From Shewanella marina JCM 15074 (GTDB lineage: Bacteria; Pseudomonadota; Gammaproteobacteria; Enterobacterales; Shewanellaceae): a stretch of 64,000 nucleotides of DNA. Position 1 is the first letter of the stretch; every line of letters starts with the position of its first letter. Both the position numbers and the translations under genes were made by a program. This document shows, piece by piece, positions 36,593 to 45,414 of this stretch. The stretch spans positions 62,001-126,000 of the forward strand of contig NZ_BALM01000008.1 in the NCBI RefSeq assembly GCF_000614975.1, in the 5' to 3' direction. The notes beneath the pieces are model-generated. The model did not search any database, was not told where the DNA came from, and saw only the letters and a list, made by a program, of their open reading frames with translations.

Positions 36593-37474
36593 ATGAGTAT
36601 TTACCAAACCCTGACTAAAGTAGCGTTAACGGTCTTAATGGGTGCCAGTGTTCTGATGACTGTGCAAGCTGCCACAACTGACAAACCGCCGTTTTTTAAA
36701 GCCAGTTTTAAGGGGCAATCGGTTTATCTATTAGGCTCTGTGCATGTAGGGAAGGCTGATTTTTATCCTCTACCAAGTTTAATTGAGCAAGCTTTTGATT
36801 CGAGTAAAGGTTTAGTGGTTGAAGTTGATCCGACTAAAGCTGATGTGATGGCTTTAGTCAAACAGTACGGCTATCAATCACCACCGCTCCCTGCAGATAT
36901 TGTATTAGCAAAACAGCAGTTTTGTTTGCAGCACAAGCAACCATGCCAAGCCATTGCTGCATTTGCACCTTGGTTACAAGCGACCCAAATTGCGATGAGT
37001 CGTTATGCTGATTTGGGCTATTCGAGTGCCTATGGCGTTGATCAGTATTTTATGACACAAGCTCAGCATAAAACGATTTATCAGTTAGAATCGATGCAGC
37101 AACAATTCAAACTATTAGCTGAATTTCCACTTGCTGTACAGTTTGCCATGTTAAAAGAGTCAATGGTGGCTGAGGATGAATTAATGCTGCAATTAGTGGA
37201 TGCTTGGCGCGGTGGCGATCATCAGGCGCTATTTAAAGCGATGCTCGGTGATACTTCAGATCCACAGCAGTTAATTATCAATGATAAAATTTTATTTGAA
37301 CGTAATATCACTATGGCTCAAGGCATTAAGCAATTAATGACAACTCAGTCATCACCTCTATTTGTTGTGATTGGCGCGGGACACTTAGTGGGGGAGCGCA
37401 GTGTGGTTGACTATCTAGAGCAGCAGCGGGTGAAAGTGCAGGATTGCTGGCACAGTGATTGTAAGATTAATTAA
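36593..37474 (+). CDS. TraB/GumN-family protein
   Basis: A 293-residue exported protein. A signal peptide ends near VQAA. The family motifs LLGSVHVGK (GxxH) at about residue 46 and the C-terminal FVVIGAGHLVGERSVVDYL (second GxH) are conserved in TraB/GumN proteins, proposed metalloproteases of the Tiki fold. The middle contains YGVDQYFMTQA and E residues typical of the family. ATG 36593 follows AAAGGA and is preferred over 36563. It is convergent with the beta-lactamase gene. Confidence 0.85.
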   Translation: MSIYQTLTKVALTVLMGASVLMTVQAATTDKPPFFKASFKGQSVYLLGSVHVGKADFYPLPSLIEQAFDSSKGLVVEVDPTKADVMALVKQYGYQSPPLPADIVLAKQQFCLQHKQPCQAIAAFAPWLQATQIAMSRYADLGYSSAYGVDQYFMTQAQHKTIYQLESMQQQFKLLAEFPLAVQFAMLKESMVAEDELMLQLVDAWRGGDHQALFKAMLGDTSDPQQLIINDKILFERNITMAQGIKQLMTTQSSPLFVVIGAGHLVGERSVVDYLEQQRVKVQDCWHSDCKIN

Positions 37475-37528
37475 TTGTTTATATTGTATTAGCGCGCCTA
37501 TTGGCGCGCGAATTGTTGATGGCACTAT

Positions 37529-38338
37529 TTATGTTTTAGGCAGTAAACCCAAATTCATCAATCCCTCTTTAGCGAGCGTGATACGGTCGTTAAATTCAGT
37601 CCCTTTAGTCATATCCATATTCAGTGCAAAACTATAGACAGATTGCTTACCTTGTTGCTTGACAGTTAACCAACCGACAAACCAACCTAGACGAGGGGTA
37701 TAGGCACTTGCTAACCCAGTCTTGCCATATAATGCCCAGTTTGTTCCTTGCTCTAATAAGCAGATCTCACGAACATCAGCCTGTAATTTTTGTGGGTAAC
37801 TCAATTGTCCAAGTGCTAATTTTGCCAGAAATTGAGTTTGCGCAACCGCGCTGATTGTTAATGGACCTTTTAACCAGAAATCATCGACTTGATGACCAAT
37901 TTTTTGATTACCATAATGCAGTTTATCGATATTTTGCTGCATGGCTTTTAAGCCTATTTCACGGGCTAATGCTTGGTATGCAGGTACGTTTGATACTTTT
38001 ATTGCCTGCCGTAAACTCATATCCTGTTGCCAAGATTTAAGATAAAGCGGCGTACCGTCATAGCGATAAATTATTTGATCAACATCTTTAGCGGCCCCGG
38101 TTGCTAAGCCAATCAGGCTGTTAGGGATTTTAAATGTAGAAGCAGGTATAAAAGGTTGCTGCGCACGTTGTGGATTAACCGCCAAGTACTGCTGTTTAGT
38201 GACATCCAATACCACCATGGTACCGTTAAGGTAGTTGGCGCTAAAAAGCTTTGCCAATGCCGTTGGCGTGGTAAATTCGGTCGCTAACGCAACCGTTGAA
38301 GTTAAACATAAACTGAGTAATAAGATGATACGCTTCAT
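37529..38338 (-). CDS. Class D (OXA-type) beta-lactamase
   Basis: A 269-residue serine beta-lactamase with a signal peptide ending in VALA. The class D motifs are complete: S67-TF-K70 (STFK), S116-N-V118, Y142-GN (YGN), W155 in DDFWLKGPL and K206-TG (KTG). It opens beta-lactam rings in the periplasm. The sequence is distinct from OXA-48 and OXA-55 (SNV where they have SVV; PTALAK start) and recalls OXA-12/AmpS of Aeromonas in SWQQDMSLRQAIKVSNVPAYQ and VDDFW. Chromosomal Shewanella genes are the known source of OXA-48. No mobile element flanks it; the spectrum is unknown. Confidence 0.85.
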   Translation of the reverse strand: MKRIILLLSLCLTSTVALATEFTTPTALAKLFSANYLNGTMVVLDVTKQQYLAVNPQRAQQPFIPASTFKIPNSLIGLATGAAKDVDQIIYRYDGTPLYLKSWQQDMSLRQAIKVSNVPAYQALAREIGLKAMQQNIDKLHYGNQKIGHQVDDFWLKGPLTISAVAQTQFLAKLALGQLSYPQKLQADVREICLLEQGTNWALYGKTGLASAYTPRLGWFVGWLTVKQQGKQSVYSFALNMDMTKGTEFNDRITLAKEGLMNLGLLPKT

Positions 38339-38353
38339 TATGACAGTCCTTCC

Positions 38354-39139
38354 TTATTGAGACTTATGTTGGCAAACAAAATGAATGTAACGCCCTAATG
38401 ATAAATAAGGCTCTAACTTAGAATAGATAAGTTCCATCTCTAATAGCTGATTAAAGTCGAAGTTCAGCGGTAGGCTAGTTTTCAGATAATCGTTAATCAC
38501 TCGTACTCCAGACTCACAATTAATGGTCATCTCCCAGTCGTTAAACCATGCTCTTACATCATCGATATACAGTGGATGTGTGGGGGTTAAACCCACTTTC
38601 TTTTTCACCTTGAAATCTGCTTGAACGTAATCGAAATTGCCTGAAACTAAAGAATGAAAACGCATCGCTTCTTTATTAAAAAACATCAATGATAACTGAC
38701 CATCTGGCTTTAACAATTGAGTTAAGCCGTAGATCGCTGATTGCGCATTACTGAGCCATTCTGCGACTGCGTGACACATGATCAAATCAAAGCTGCCATG
38801 TTCTGTTTGGTTAAGATCTTGAATAGGTGCATGCACCAAGGTGATATCAAGTGGAACATCAGAAGCATCAATATGCATTTGTGCTTGAGTGAGCATCTGC
38901 TCTGAAATATCACACAAAATAACTTGATGGCCTAATGCCGCTAATTTTTGGCTAAAGAAGCCAAAACCACCACCCGCATCTAAAATGCGTAATTTTTTGT
39001 TACCAAATTGCGCTAAGGTTTGCTGTAGATCACGCCATAAAATAGCGGCTCTAATTTCACCCTTGGGGGTGCCATAGATATTTTTGGCAAATTTTTGTGC
39101 CAATTTGTCAAAGTTTTTGTCGTGCACTGCAGTATTCAA
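38354..39139 (-). CDS. cmoM: tRNA 5-carboxymethoxyuridine methyltransferase CmoM
   Basis: A 261-residue SAM-dependent methyltransferase. The SAM motif LRILDAGGGFGFFSQKL is at about residues 48-64, then VILCDISEQML and FDLIMCHAVAEWL, and the C-terminal end RYIHFVCQHK as in CmoM (formerly SmtA). CmoM methylates cmo5U34 in tRNA, improving wobble decoding. The start ATG 39139 is clear. It lies upstream of the beta-lactamase gene with 15 bases between, so the two may share a transcript. An inverted repeat (CCAAAATG and CATTTTGG, 39146-39166) sits directly before the start. Confidence 0.9.
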   Translation of the reverse strand: MNTAVHDKNFDKLAQKFAKNIYGTPKGEIRAAILWRDLQQTLAQFGNKKLRILDAGGGFGFFSQKLAALGHQVILCDISEQMLTQAQMHIDASDVPLDITLVHAPIQDLNQTEHGSFDLIMCHAVAEWLSNAQSAIYGLTQLLKPDGQLSLMFFNKEAMRFHSLVSGNFDYVQADFKVKKKVGLTPTHPLYIDDVRAWFNDWEMTINCESGVRVINDYLKTSLPLNFDFNQLLEMELIYSKLEPYLSLGRYIHFVCQHKSQ

Positions 39140-39321
39140 GTTAGACCAAAATGGCGGTCATTTTGGCATAACTATGGCTGTTATGCATTAGCAATATGGG
39201 ATGTTTAAACACGAATATTATAGTGAATTAACATGGCTATTTATTACTTAGTGACGCGCGCGCGTGGCGTAAAAACAACATAGTTTAATGTTTGATATAC
39301 ACTTAAATAGCGCTACTAGTA

Positions 39322-39327
39322 TATAAT
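39322..39327 (+). promoter_or_regulatory. Probable -10 box of the MaoC-type gene
   Basis: TATAAT in the context AGTATATAATATT, 32 bases before the TTG start at 39359. No good -35 box at the right distance is seen. Confidence 0.35.
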
Positions 39328-39358
39328 ATTCGGCTTATTGAATTTACGGGGTGGTCTG

Positions 39359-40228
39359 TTGAGTAAAGAAGCTAGCATTGAATTGAAGAATTTGCCTTCA
39401 TTAATGTCATTATATCGCAAGATTTTCTTTGTGCGTAAACCTGGTTGGGATCAGCAACCACTACCTCATATTCAGGTACAGGTTCCGCAAGTTAAAGTTC
39501 ATGCAGATAAAGTTACCCAATACGCCAAAGTATGCGGTTTTCAATTTGACGGTATTAATTTGCCGCTAACTTATCTTTATGTTAAAGCATTTCGCTTGCA
39601 TGCGACTATTTTTACTGATGAACAGATCACTTTTCCGTTATTAGGAATGATCCATTTAAAGAACAGTATTAGCCAATATCGACCACTCACAATTAATGAT
39701 GTTTTTGATCTGAAATGTCGTATTAAGACAAGTCGGATGGCATCTGCCGGGTTAGAGTTTGACATTATTTCAGAAGCGACCATTGATGGTGAGCTTGTAT
39801 GGCAGGCTTGCTCTACTTATCTATATCGGATTGAAGGGCAAAAAAGTCGTGTTAGACCACCTAAAGCCGCTGAAATGGATTGGTCATCACCTCTATGTTG
39901 GCAGCTAGATGAAGATACTGGTCGCCGCTATGCTAAGGCATCTGGTGATTATAACTTGATCCATCTGCACCCATTACTGTCAAAACGGTTTGGTTTTGAC
40001 CGGGTTCTTGCCCATGGTATGTGGTCTAAAGCGCGTTGTGTTGCGCAATTAATGCCACATATTGGTGATAAACCTTGTCGTATTGATGTGGAGTTTAAGT
40101 TGCCCGTATTTATGCCTGCAACGGTTCAGTTTGGTGCTCAAGTTGAAACTGAAGGCTGGCATTTTGAATTAAGAGATCAACGTGGCCGCCGGCCTCATTT
40201 AACTGGCCAAGTGACTTTTATCTCTTAA
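39359..40228 (+). CDS. MaoC-like dehydratase (hot-dog fold) protein
   Basis: A 289-residue protein, likely cytosolic. The C-terminal half has the MaoC hydratase signature GDYNLIHLHPLLSKRFGFDRVLAHGMWSKARC: Asp (AxxSGDxNxxH) and His as catalytic pair. The N-terminal half looks like a second, degenerate hot-dog domain. Such proteins hydrate enoyl-CoA. I start at TTG 39359, since the -10 box lies close and the TTG at 39338 would leave almost no leader. The substrate is unknown. No fatty-acid genes are adjacent. Confidence 0.75.
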   Translation: MSKEASIELKNLPSLMSLYRKIFFVRKPGWDQQPLPHIQVQVPQVKVHADKVTQYAKVCGFQFDGINLPLTYLYVKAFRLHATIFTDEQITFPLLGMIHLKNSISQYRPLTINDVFDLKCRIKTSRMASAGLEFDIISEATIDGELVWQACSTYLYRIEGQKSRVRPPKAAEMDWSSPLCWQLDEDTGRRYAKASGDYNLIHLHPLLSKRFGFDRVLAHGMWSKARCVAQLMPHIGDKPCRIDVEFKLPVFMPATVQFGAQVETEGWHFELRDQRGRRPHLTGQVTFIS

Positions 40229-40418
40229 TTGGAGAGAAGATGAGTATTCATTGTTTGTTAAATTAAACAATGATTTGTGGGTAGGATCACAAAATGGGGA
40301 TGTGTTAAATAAAAACACTGTTTCTAGCATAGTAGTGCTTTTGCAAGCTGCTTTAATCGCCTACTATGCCGCTGTCCTATGATGTTCTAACTAATAACTA
40401 TATTGCTAGGAACCCTGC

Positions 40419-42131
40419 ATGCTTGATGATATTGAAATTTCACGCCAAACTCAGCGCCAACCTATTAGCCAAATTGCGGCAGATTTAGGGATTGAGTCTT
40501 CAGAGTTAACTTCGTACGGTAATGCCAAAGCTAAAGTTAATTTAAGCCTATTAAAGCGTTTACAAGATGCCCCTAAAGGCAAATTAGTATTAGTGACCGC
40601 GGTTACACCAACGCCATTTGGTGAAGGTAAAACAGTAACGACTATTGGTTTGACTCAAGGTTTACAAGCGCTTAATCAAAAAGTATGTGCTTGTATTCGT
40701 CAGCCAAGTATGGGACCTGTTTTTGGTGTTAAAGGTGGGGCTGCGGGTGGTGGCTACGCGCAAGTTATTCCAATGGAAGAGTTAAATTTACATTTAACGG
40801 GTGACATCCATGCGGTAACAAGTGCCCATAACTTAGCAACTGCTGCAATTGACTCAAGATTGCATCATGAGACTCGTCTAGGTGCAGAAGCGTTTACTAA
40901 GCAATCAGGCTTAACTCCGTTAAATATCGATCCGACTCAAATCTTATGGCAGCGAGTGATGGATCATAACGAGCGTAGTTTGCGCAGTGTGATTGTGGGT
41001 CGTGGTGCGGGTAATGGCCCAGAGCATGAATCAAGTTTTGATATTACAGCTGCATCTGAGTTAATGGCAATTTTGGCATTAAGCCGTGATCTTGCTGATA
41101 TGCGCCAGCGTATTGGTCGAGTCATTTTAGCGTTAGATACATCAGGCCAACCTATTACAGCAGAAATGTTAGGTGTGGCTGGTGCGATGACGGTCATTAT
41201 GGCTGATTCAATTCAACCTACCCTAATGCAAACTGTCTCTGCCGCGCCTTGTTTAGTGCATGCAGGCCCATTTGCCAATATTGCACACGGTAACTCATCA
41301 ATTATTGCTGATGAAATGGCACTACGCTTAGCTGATTTTGTCGTGACTGAAGCTGGCTTTGGCTCTGATATGGGCTTTGAAAAGTTCTGTAATATTAAGG
41401 CGCGCCAATCAGGTCAAGCACCTAGTGCTGTAGTCTTAGTGACGACCTTAAAAGCATTAAAAGCAAATAGCGGTTTAAAGTCAGAGCTAGCGATTACTGA
41501 CCCTGATATGACGCGTTTAGAAGCAGGTTTTGCTAACCTAGAGTGGCATATTAATAACGTTCGTCGTTATGGCGTACCTGCCGTGGTCGCAATCAATAAA
41601 TTCCCAACCGATACTGATGCCGAAATTGAATGGCTACAACAGCAAGTGATGCAAAGTGGTGCATTTGGTTGTGAAGTGAGTGAGGCGTTTGCTAAGGGCG
41701 CACAAGGTGCAACGGCACTAGCTGCTGCAGTATTAAAAGCGACTGAGCAAGCAAGTGAATTTAAGCTGTTATATAAAAATGAACAAAGCCTTGAGTCTAA
41801 ATTAATGACACTTGCTGAAGTGGGTTATGGTGCCGATGGTGTGGAGCTGTCTGAGCTTGCTAAAACCCAGTTACAGCGCTTGAATGAATTAGGTTTTGGT
41901 GACTTACCAGTGTGTATTGCTAAAACGCCACTATCTATTAGTCATGACCCCGCTTTAAAAGGCGTGCCGACTAACTTTATCGTGCCAATTACTTCATTAA
42001 AGGTGAATGCGGGTGCGGGTTTTGTTACTGCATTGATTGGTAAAGTCATGACCATGCCAGGCTTAGGCATTAAACCAAGCTACTTAAATATTGATATTGA
42101 TGCTGAAGGTAATATTTACGGTTTATCTTAA
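40419..42131 (+). CDS. fhs: Formate--tetrahydrofolate ligase
   Basis: A 570-residue enzyme that makes 10-formyl-THF from formate, ATP and THF. Motifs: the ATP-binding [18 protein letters not shown] at about 63-80, [24 protein letters not shown] and the C-terminal [22 protein letters not shown]. Length and sequence are full. ATG 40419 follows AGGAA. Fhs feeds one-carbon units into purine and methionine synthesis. It is monocistronic with a terminator after the stop. Confidence 0.95.
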   Translation: MLDDIEISRQTQRQPISQIAADLGIESSELTSYGNAKAKVNLSLLKRLQDAPKGKLVLVTAVTPTPFGEGKTVTTIGLTQGLQALNQKVCACIRQPSMGPVFGVKGGAAGGGYAQVIPMEELNLHLTGDIHAVTSAHNLATAAIDSRLHHETRLGAEAFTKQSGLTPLNIDPTQILWQRVMDHNERSLRSVIVGRGAGNGPEHESSFDITAASELMAILALSRDLADMRQRIGRVILALDTSGQPITAEMLGVAGAMTVIMADSIQPTLMQTVSAAPCLVHAGPFANIAHGNSSIIADEMALRLADFVVTEAGFGSDMGFEKFCNIKARQSGQAPSAVVLVTTLKALKANSGLKSELAITDPDMTRLEAGFANLEWHINNVRRYGVPAVVAINKFPTDTDAEIEWLQQQVMQSGAFGCEVSEAFAKGAQGATALAAAVLKATEQASEFKLLYKNEQSLESKLMTLAEVGYGADGVELSELAKTQLQRLNELGFGDLPVCIAKTPLSISHDPALKGVPTNFIVPITSLKVNAGAGFVTALIGKVMTMPGLGIKPSYLNIDIDAEGNIYGLS

Positions 42132-42154
42132 TCAGTAATTAATTGATATTAAAT

Positions 42155-42181
42155 AAAAAAGGCGCCAGTGGCGCCTTTTTT
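42155..42181. terminator. Bidirectional terminator
   Basis: AAAAAAGGCGCC and GGCGCCTTTTTT form a 12-base stem with a 3-base loop between convergent fhs and the MscS gene. Confidence 0.9.
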
Positions 42182-42203
42182 GATAGCTCGAATCAAATTA
42201 ACA

Positions 42204-43817
42204 TTATTCGGCTTTAGTTTGGTAAATATGAACATCGCGTTGTGGGAATGGAATGCTGATACCTTCGGCATCGAAGCGCATTTTAACTTCGCGAGTAATA
42301 TCCCAGTACACATCCCAATAATCTTCAGGTTTAGTCCATGGACGAACCACGAAATCAACAGATGACTCACCAAGATTATGAAGCTTAACGGTCACTTCAG
42401 GATCTTTAAGTACTTTAGGGTGGTTATGTACAATCTCATTTAGTACTTTTTCAGCGTGCTCAATATCATCGCTATAACCAATGCCAAATGTCATATCTAC
42501 ACGGCGTTGGAATTCAGCGGTAATGTTGTTGATTGTGTCACCCCAAATTTTATTATTTGGCACAATTAAACGTTGGTTATCAAGAGTTTTAATGGTCGTT
42601 GAAACTAAGCTCATATGGCTTACTTTACCAGTGACACCCGCAGCATTGATCAGATCGCCTACGTCGTATGGACGGTAGATAAGGATCATCATGCCTGATG
42701 CAAAGTTTGATAAAGTATCTTGTAAAGCAAAACCAATAATCACACCGGCGATACCGAAACCTGCCAGTAATGGGCCTAATTCAATACCTAGTTGTGATAA
42801 CGCAACCAGTAAACCAATGGTAAATACCGCTTTACCTGACAATGAGATAAAGAAGTCTTGTAATAGTTTGCTGAACTTGAGTTTTGAGTTGCTTACAGCC
42901 TTAGCCACAATGCGTTGTGCGACCTTAGACAATAGACTTGCTGTGAATAAAATCAGTAAGAAGATAAAGGTTTTGAACATCAGTCCAGGGCCATTTTCTA
43001 CTAACTGCTTTTGTGCCACATTGAACCACTGCTCAATTAGGCTTGAAGCCACTGCAAAATTAAGTACGTCGTGAGTAATATCACCAGAAACTTGGAATAG
43101 CGTCTGTTTTAATTCCGCAGTGTTTTGCTTTAAGACATCAAGTAAGTCGATGGTTTTTGCTAAGTTGTCACTTGATGTAGTCATCAATACTTTTAGCTGT
43201 GCCACTTTATCCGTTTGTGCTGACGTCACCGCTTTACCGGCTTCAGTTGCAGCAACAATGGCGGCTTTAAGTTGTGATTGGCTGAATGTCAGTAATGATG
43301 CTAAGCGATCGGCACGATAAGTTAACTGATTAATTAATGCTGTTTTTTCAGCACTAGTATCAATACCTAATTTGTCAGCCCATTGAATATTCTGCAATTG
43401 CTCTTGCTGGTAATCAATATTCTGATGCTCGCGATTCGCGATGCGGATCATCAGTTCATTATCATTTTTCTGACCAAGTTGAGCTTGTAGCTGCTTAATA
43501 TCTTGACGGATATATTGCAAAGCTTGATCGGTGAATTTGATTTGATTACTGATTAAGTTTGTTAAAAAGGCTTTGTTTGCTTCTGGTTTCGCCATTAACT
43601 CTTTAATTAATACACGCATCTCATCTGTTTTTTGATTGATGCGATATTCAGTTAATGCTTTTAGCTCACCCTTAGCCATTGGTAATTGGGCGATGTCTTT
43701 TTCAATAATATTGGAAAGTTGTGTAATTTGTTCTGTAACGGGTGCAGTTTGCGCCATTGAAACAGTTGAAAATAACGATAGCAGCACGAGTACAGCTGCG
43801 CTTATCGAACGATGCAT
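42204..43817 (-). CDS. MscS-family mechanosensitive ion channel
   Basis: A 537-residue channel of the larger MscS type. A signal peptide (ending SMAQT) is followed by a long periplasmic helical domain (about 25-260), then membrane helices and the pore helix LLAGFGIAGVIIGFALQDTLSNFASGMMILIYRPYDVGDLI. The beta domain and the C-terminal FPQRDVHIY are as in MscS. It releases solutes under hypo-osmotic stress. It is a single gene; the ATG 43817 start is clear. Confidence 0.9.
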   Translation of the reverse strand: MHRSISAAVLVLLSLFSTVSMAQTAPVTEQITQLSNIIEKDIAQLPMAKGELKALTEYRINQKTDEMRVLIKELMAKPEANKAFLTNLISNQIKFTDQALQYIRQDIKQLQAQLGQKNDNELMIRIANREHQNIDYQQEQLQNIQWADKLGIDTSAEKTALINQLTYRADRLASLLTFSQSQLKAAIVAATEAGKAVTSAQTDKVAQLKVLMTTSSDNLAKTIDLLDVLKQNTAELKQTLFQVSGDITHDVLNFAVASSLIEQWFNVAQKQLVENGPGLMFKTFIFLLILFTASLLSKVAQRIVAKAVSNSKLKFSKLLQDFFISLSGKAVFTIGLLVALSQLGIELGPLLAGFGIAGVIIGFALQDTLSNFASGMMILIYRPYDVGDLINAAGVTGKVSHMSLVSTTIKTLDNQRLIVPNNKIWGDTINNITAEFQRRVDMTFGIGYSDDIEHAEKVLNEIVHNHPKVLKDPEVTVKLHNLGESSVDFVVRPWTKPEDYWDVYWDITREVKMRFDAEGISIPFPQRDVHIYQTKAE

Positions 43818-44071
43818 ATTGGTTTCCCTAAAGTTGCCTAGGGCGCGATTTTAGCGCTATCCCTTAATGCTGTAAATCAGATTTAAGTGGTAGCATCGGT
43901 TAAGGGAATTGGCTGATATGAGTCATTTATCGCGTGATAAATTAAAGATGTAGATAAGGCTTTCTGCTAAACTATGTCTCTAAGCTGCTTGAAGTTACAG
44001 AGGTTCAGCGGGAATTTTTCCAATGTCTGAAATAGTATCTTCAAGTAGGAAAATTATGTAGAGGTAGTATT

Positions 44072-44401
44072 GTGATTTGTCCTCATTGTAGTCGTTCATT
44101 TGCAGCGGGTGCGGTAACTCATCAAAGAGGTAAGGGCTTTAGTGCTCAAATTCAGTGTCCTCATTGTGAGGCATGGTTAGCTAAAAGTCCGACTTTATCT
44201 AAATTAAAACTGATTGGATTTTATATTGCGGTAGCAGCAATTGCTTACTGTTATTTTGTGCCTACAAGCAAAGCTTGGGCGATTCCGGTGGCTATTTTTG
44301 CCGGTATTACAGTATTTGTGAGTCATATGATGGATCAGCTACGGGTTGTTGAAGCCCCAGAGCGACCTGATGATAGTGAGCAGCGACAGAAATATCGTTA
44401 A
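44072..44401 (+). CDS. Small zinc-ribbon plus membrane protein
   Basis: A 109-residue protein. Two CxxC pairs (MICPHCSRSF and IQCPHCEAWL) form a zinc ribbon at the N-terminus; two membrane segments follow (about 46-64 and 70-88) with a charged tail. The start is GTG 44072. No family name known to me fits beyond zinc-ribbon domain. The function is unknown. Confidence 0.65.
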   Translation: MICPHCSRSFAAGAVTHQRGKGFSAQIQCPHCEAWLAKSPTLSKLKLIGFYIAVAAIAYCYFVPTSKAWAIPVAIFAGITVFVSHMMDQLRVVEAPERPDDSEQRQKYR

Positions 44402-44433
44402 TTCATATCAATCGATAGAATTGCTATAAGCTC

Positions 44434-44463
44434 AAGCCACTTAGCATGCGTTGCGAGTGGCTT
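44434..44463 (+). terminator. Hairpin behind the zinc-ribbon gene
   Basis: AAGCCACT and AGTGGCTT form an 8-base stem with a 14-base loop, followed by the T-rich AATTTCTT. Confidence 0.6.
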
Positions 44464-44478
44464 AATTTCTTAAATTAA

Positions 44479-44604
44479 TTATTCAATTACTTGTACTTGG
44501 CTCGCCAATGAGTGTTCAACGTAATAAATACCGCCTAATACAAATCCAAAAAATAGAATTGTGCCAATAATTAAGCCAATATTTGCGCGAAGAAATGCTA
44601 ACAT
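44479..44604 (-). CDS. Tiny membrane protein (41 residues)
   Basis: A short minus-strand gene from ATG 44604, preceded by GGAGATAAG, to TAA 44479. MLAFLRANIGLIIGTILFFG and FVLGGIYYVEHSL form one membrane segment with a polar tail. It resembles small single-helix proteins that accompany respiratory complexes, but I cannot assign it. A clean ribosome site and hydrophobic profile support a real gene. Confidence 0.5.
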   Translation of the reverse strand: MLAFLRANIGLIIGTILFFGFVLGGIYYVEHSLASQVQVIE

Positions 44605-44702
44605 TTTTCTTATCTCCATTGGGGCATTAACGCCGGATCTTATATCCTGATATCTACAGCATACCGATATCAGCTTAAGTTAATCTTAAATTTTAAGGGG
44701 TA

Positions 44703-44971
44703 ATACCAACTTGATTAAGAAGGTGATCATTCAGCGGGAGTTCAAGGTGCTGTAGACAAGGCGGACATTTGAACGGAATAGTGATTCTATTTTGAAAAAG
44801 TTCAACGCAGTATAAAGTGCCTTGAAACCCGCACGAAGTGAGCTTTTCAGGCCTTTCCATTTCGATGTTGCATTGATTTGAAAGGGAATAGCCATTACTG
44901 CGTCAATGCGCCTAGAACTGAAAAGGCTGACAAGCTCTGAATCAGTCACATCTTTAATCAAATTGGTATAA
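44703..44971. repeat. Palindromic MITE-like repeat, copy B
   Basis: About 269 bases, starting ATACCAACTTGATTAAGAAG and ending in the complement of TATACCAATTTGATTAAAGA. It is nearly identical to copy C at 54080 when that is inverted, except for a few changes. A 76-codon open frame inside repeats in copy C and is a side effect of the repeat. It lies directly upstream of the zinc operon promoter. Confidence 0.88.
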
Positions 44972-44988
44972 GTTAAATCTTGCTATAA

Positions 44989-45006
44989 GATAACGATTAT
45001 CATTAC
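44989..45006. promoter_or_regulatory. Zur/Fur-like operator before the zinc operon
   Basis: GATAACGATTATCATTAC resembles Fur and Zur boxes (GATAATGATTATC type, imperfect inverted repeat). It is about 66 bases before the start of the histidine-rich protein gene. Zinc genes downstream suggest Zur rather than Fur. Confidence 0.5.
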
Positions 45007-45071
45007 TTTAGTTGCATCTTGCATAAGTTAAATTTACACTTAAATCACATTTCTCTATGGGTTGATTCTCT

Positions 45072-45344
45072 GTGCTAACTTCTCGCTACAAGATGATTAC
45101 GATTTTACTAGCATTCATGCTAGTGTTTTCGTCGTTTGTAGTTGAAGCTCATCAGCACACCAGTGACGGTGTGAATCAGCACTGTTCATTATGTTTTCAT
45201 CACCATAATTTTAGCCATGCTATCAGTACAGCTGAATTTAACTTAGCGATTAACAAACAGACTTTTATCAGTGAAACACCATTATTACTGAGCTATGTTG
45301 CTACTGTTAGTCGTTATTATCAAAGCCGCGCCCCGCCGTATTAA
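45072..45344 (+). CDS. Small histidine-rich secreted protein, probable zinc chaperone of the uptake operon
   Basis: A 90-residue protein (start GTG 45072, or ATG 45093 with seven residues fewer). A signal peptide ends near VVEA before HQHTSDGVNQHCSLCFHHHNFSHA, a stretch with eight His and two Cys in CSLC. In Shewanella such proteins next to zinc ABC genes are annotated as zinc chaperones. It lies first in the operon after the Zur-like box. Metal binding is inferred from the His-Cys content. Confidence 0.7.
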   Translation: MLTSRYKMITILLAFMLVFSSFVVEAHQHTSDGVNQHCSLCFHHHNFSHAISTAEFNLAINKQTFISETPLLLSYVATVSRYYQSRAPPY

Positions 45345-45414
45345 CAAACATTAAATTTTAAATAATTACAGTTCGATAAATTCATCGAGCTGCGTTTTGT
45401 TATACGGAGTTTTT

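Noticed and set aside
39254..39264. Alternating CG run as possible Z-DNA element
   Set aside because: Only about ten bases long in an intergenic region; no functional context.
44731..44961. 76-codon open frame in repeat copy B, matched by one at 54074-54268 in copy C
   Set aside because: The frame lies wholly in the palindromic repeat, lacks a ribosome site and is only conserved because the repeat is; I do not count it as a gene.
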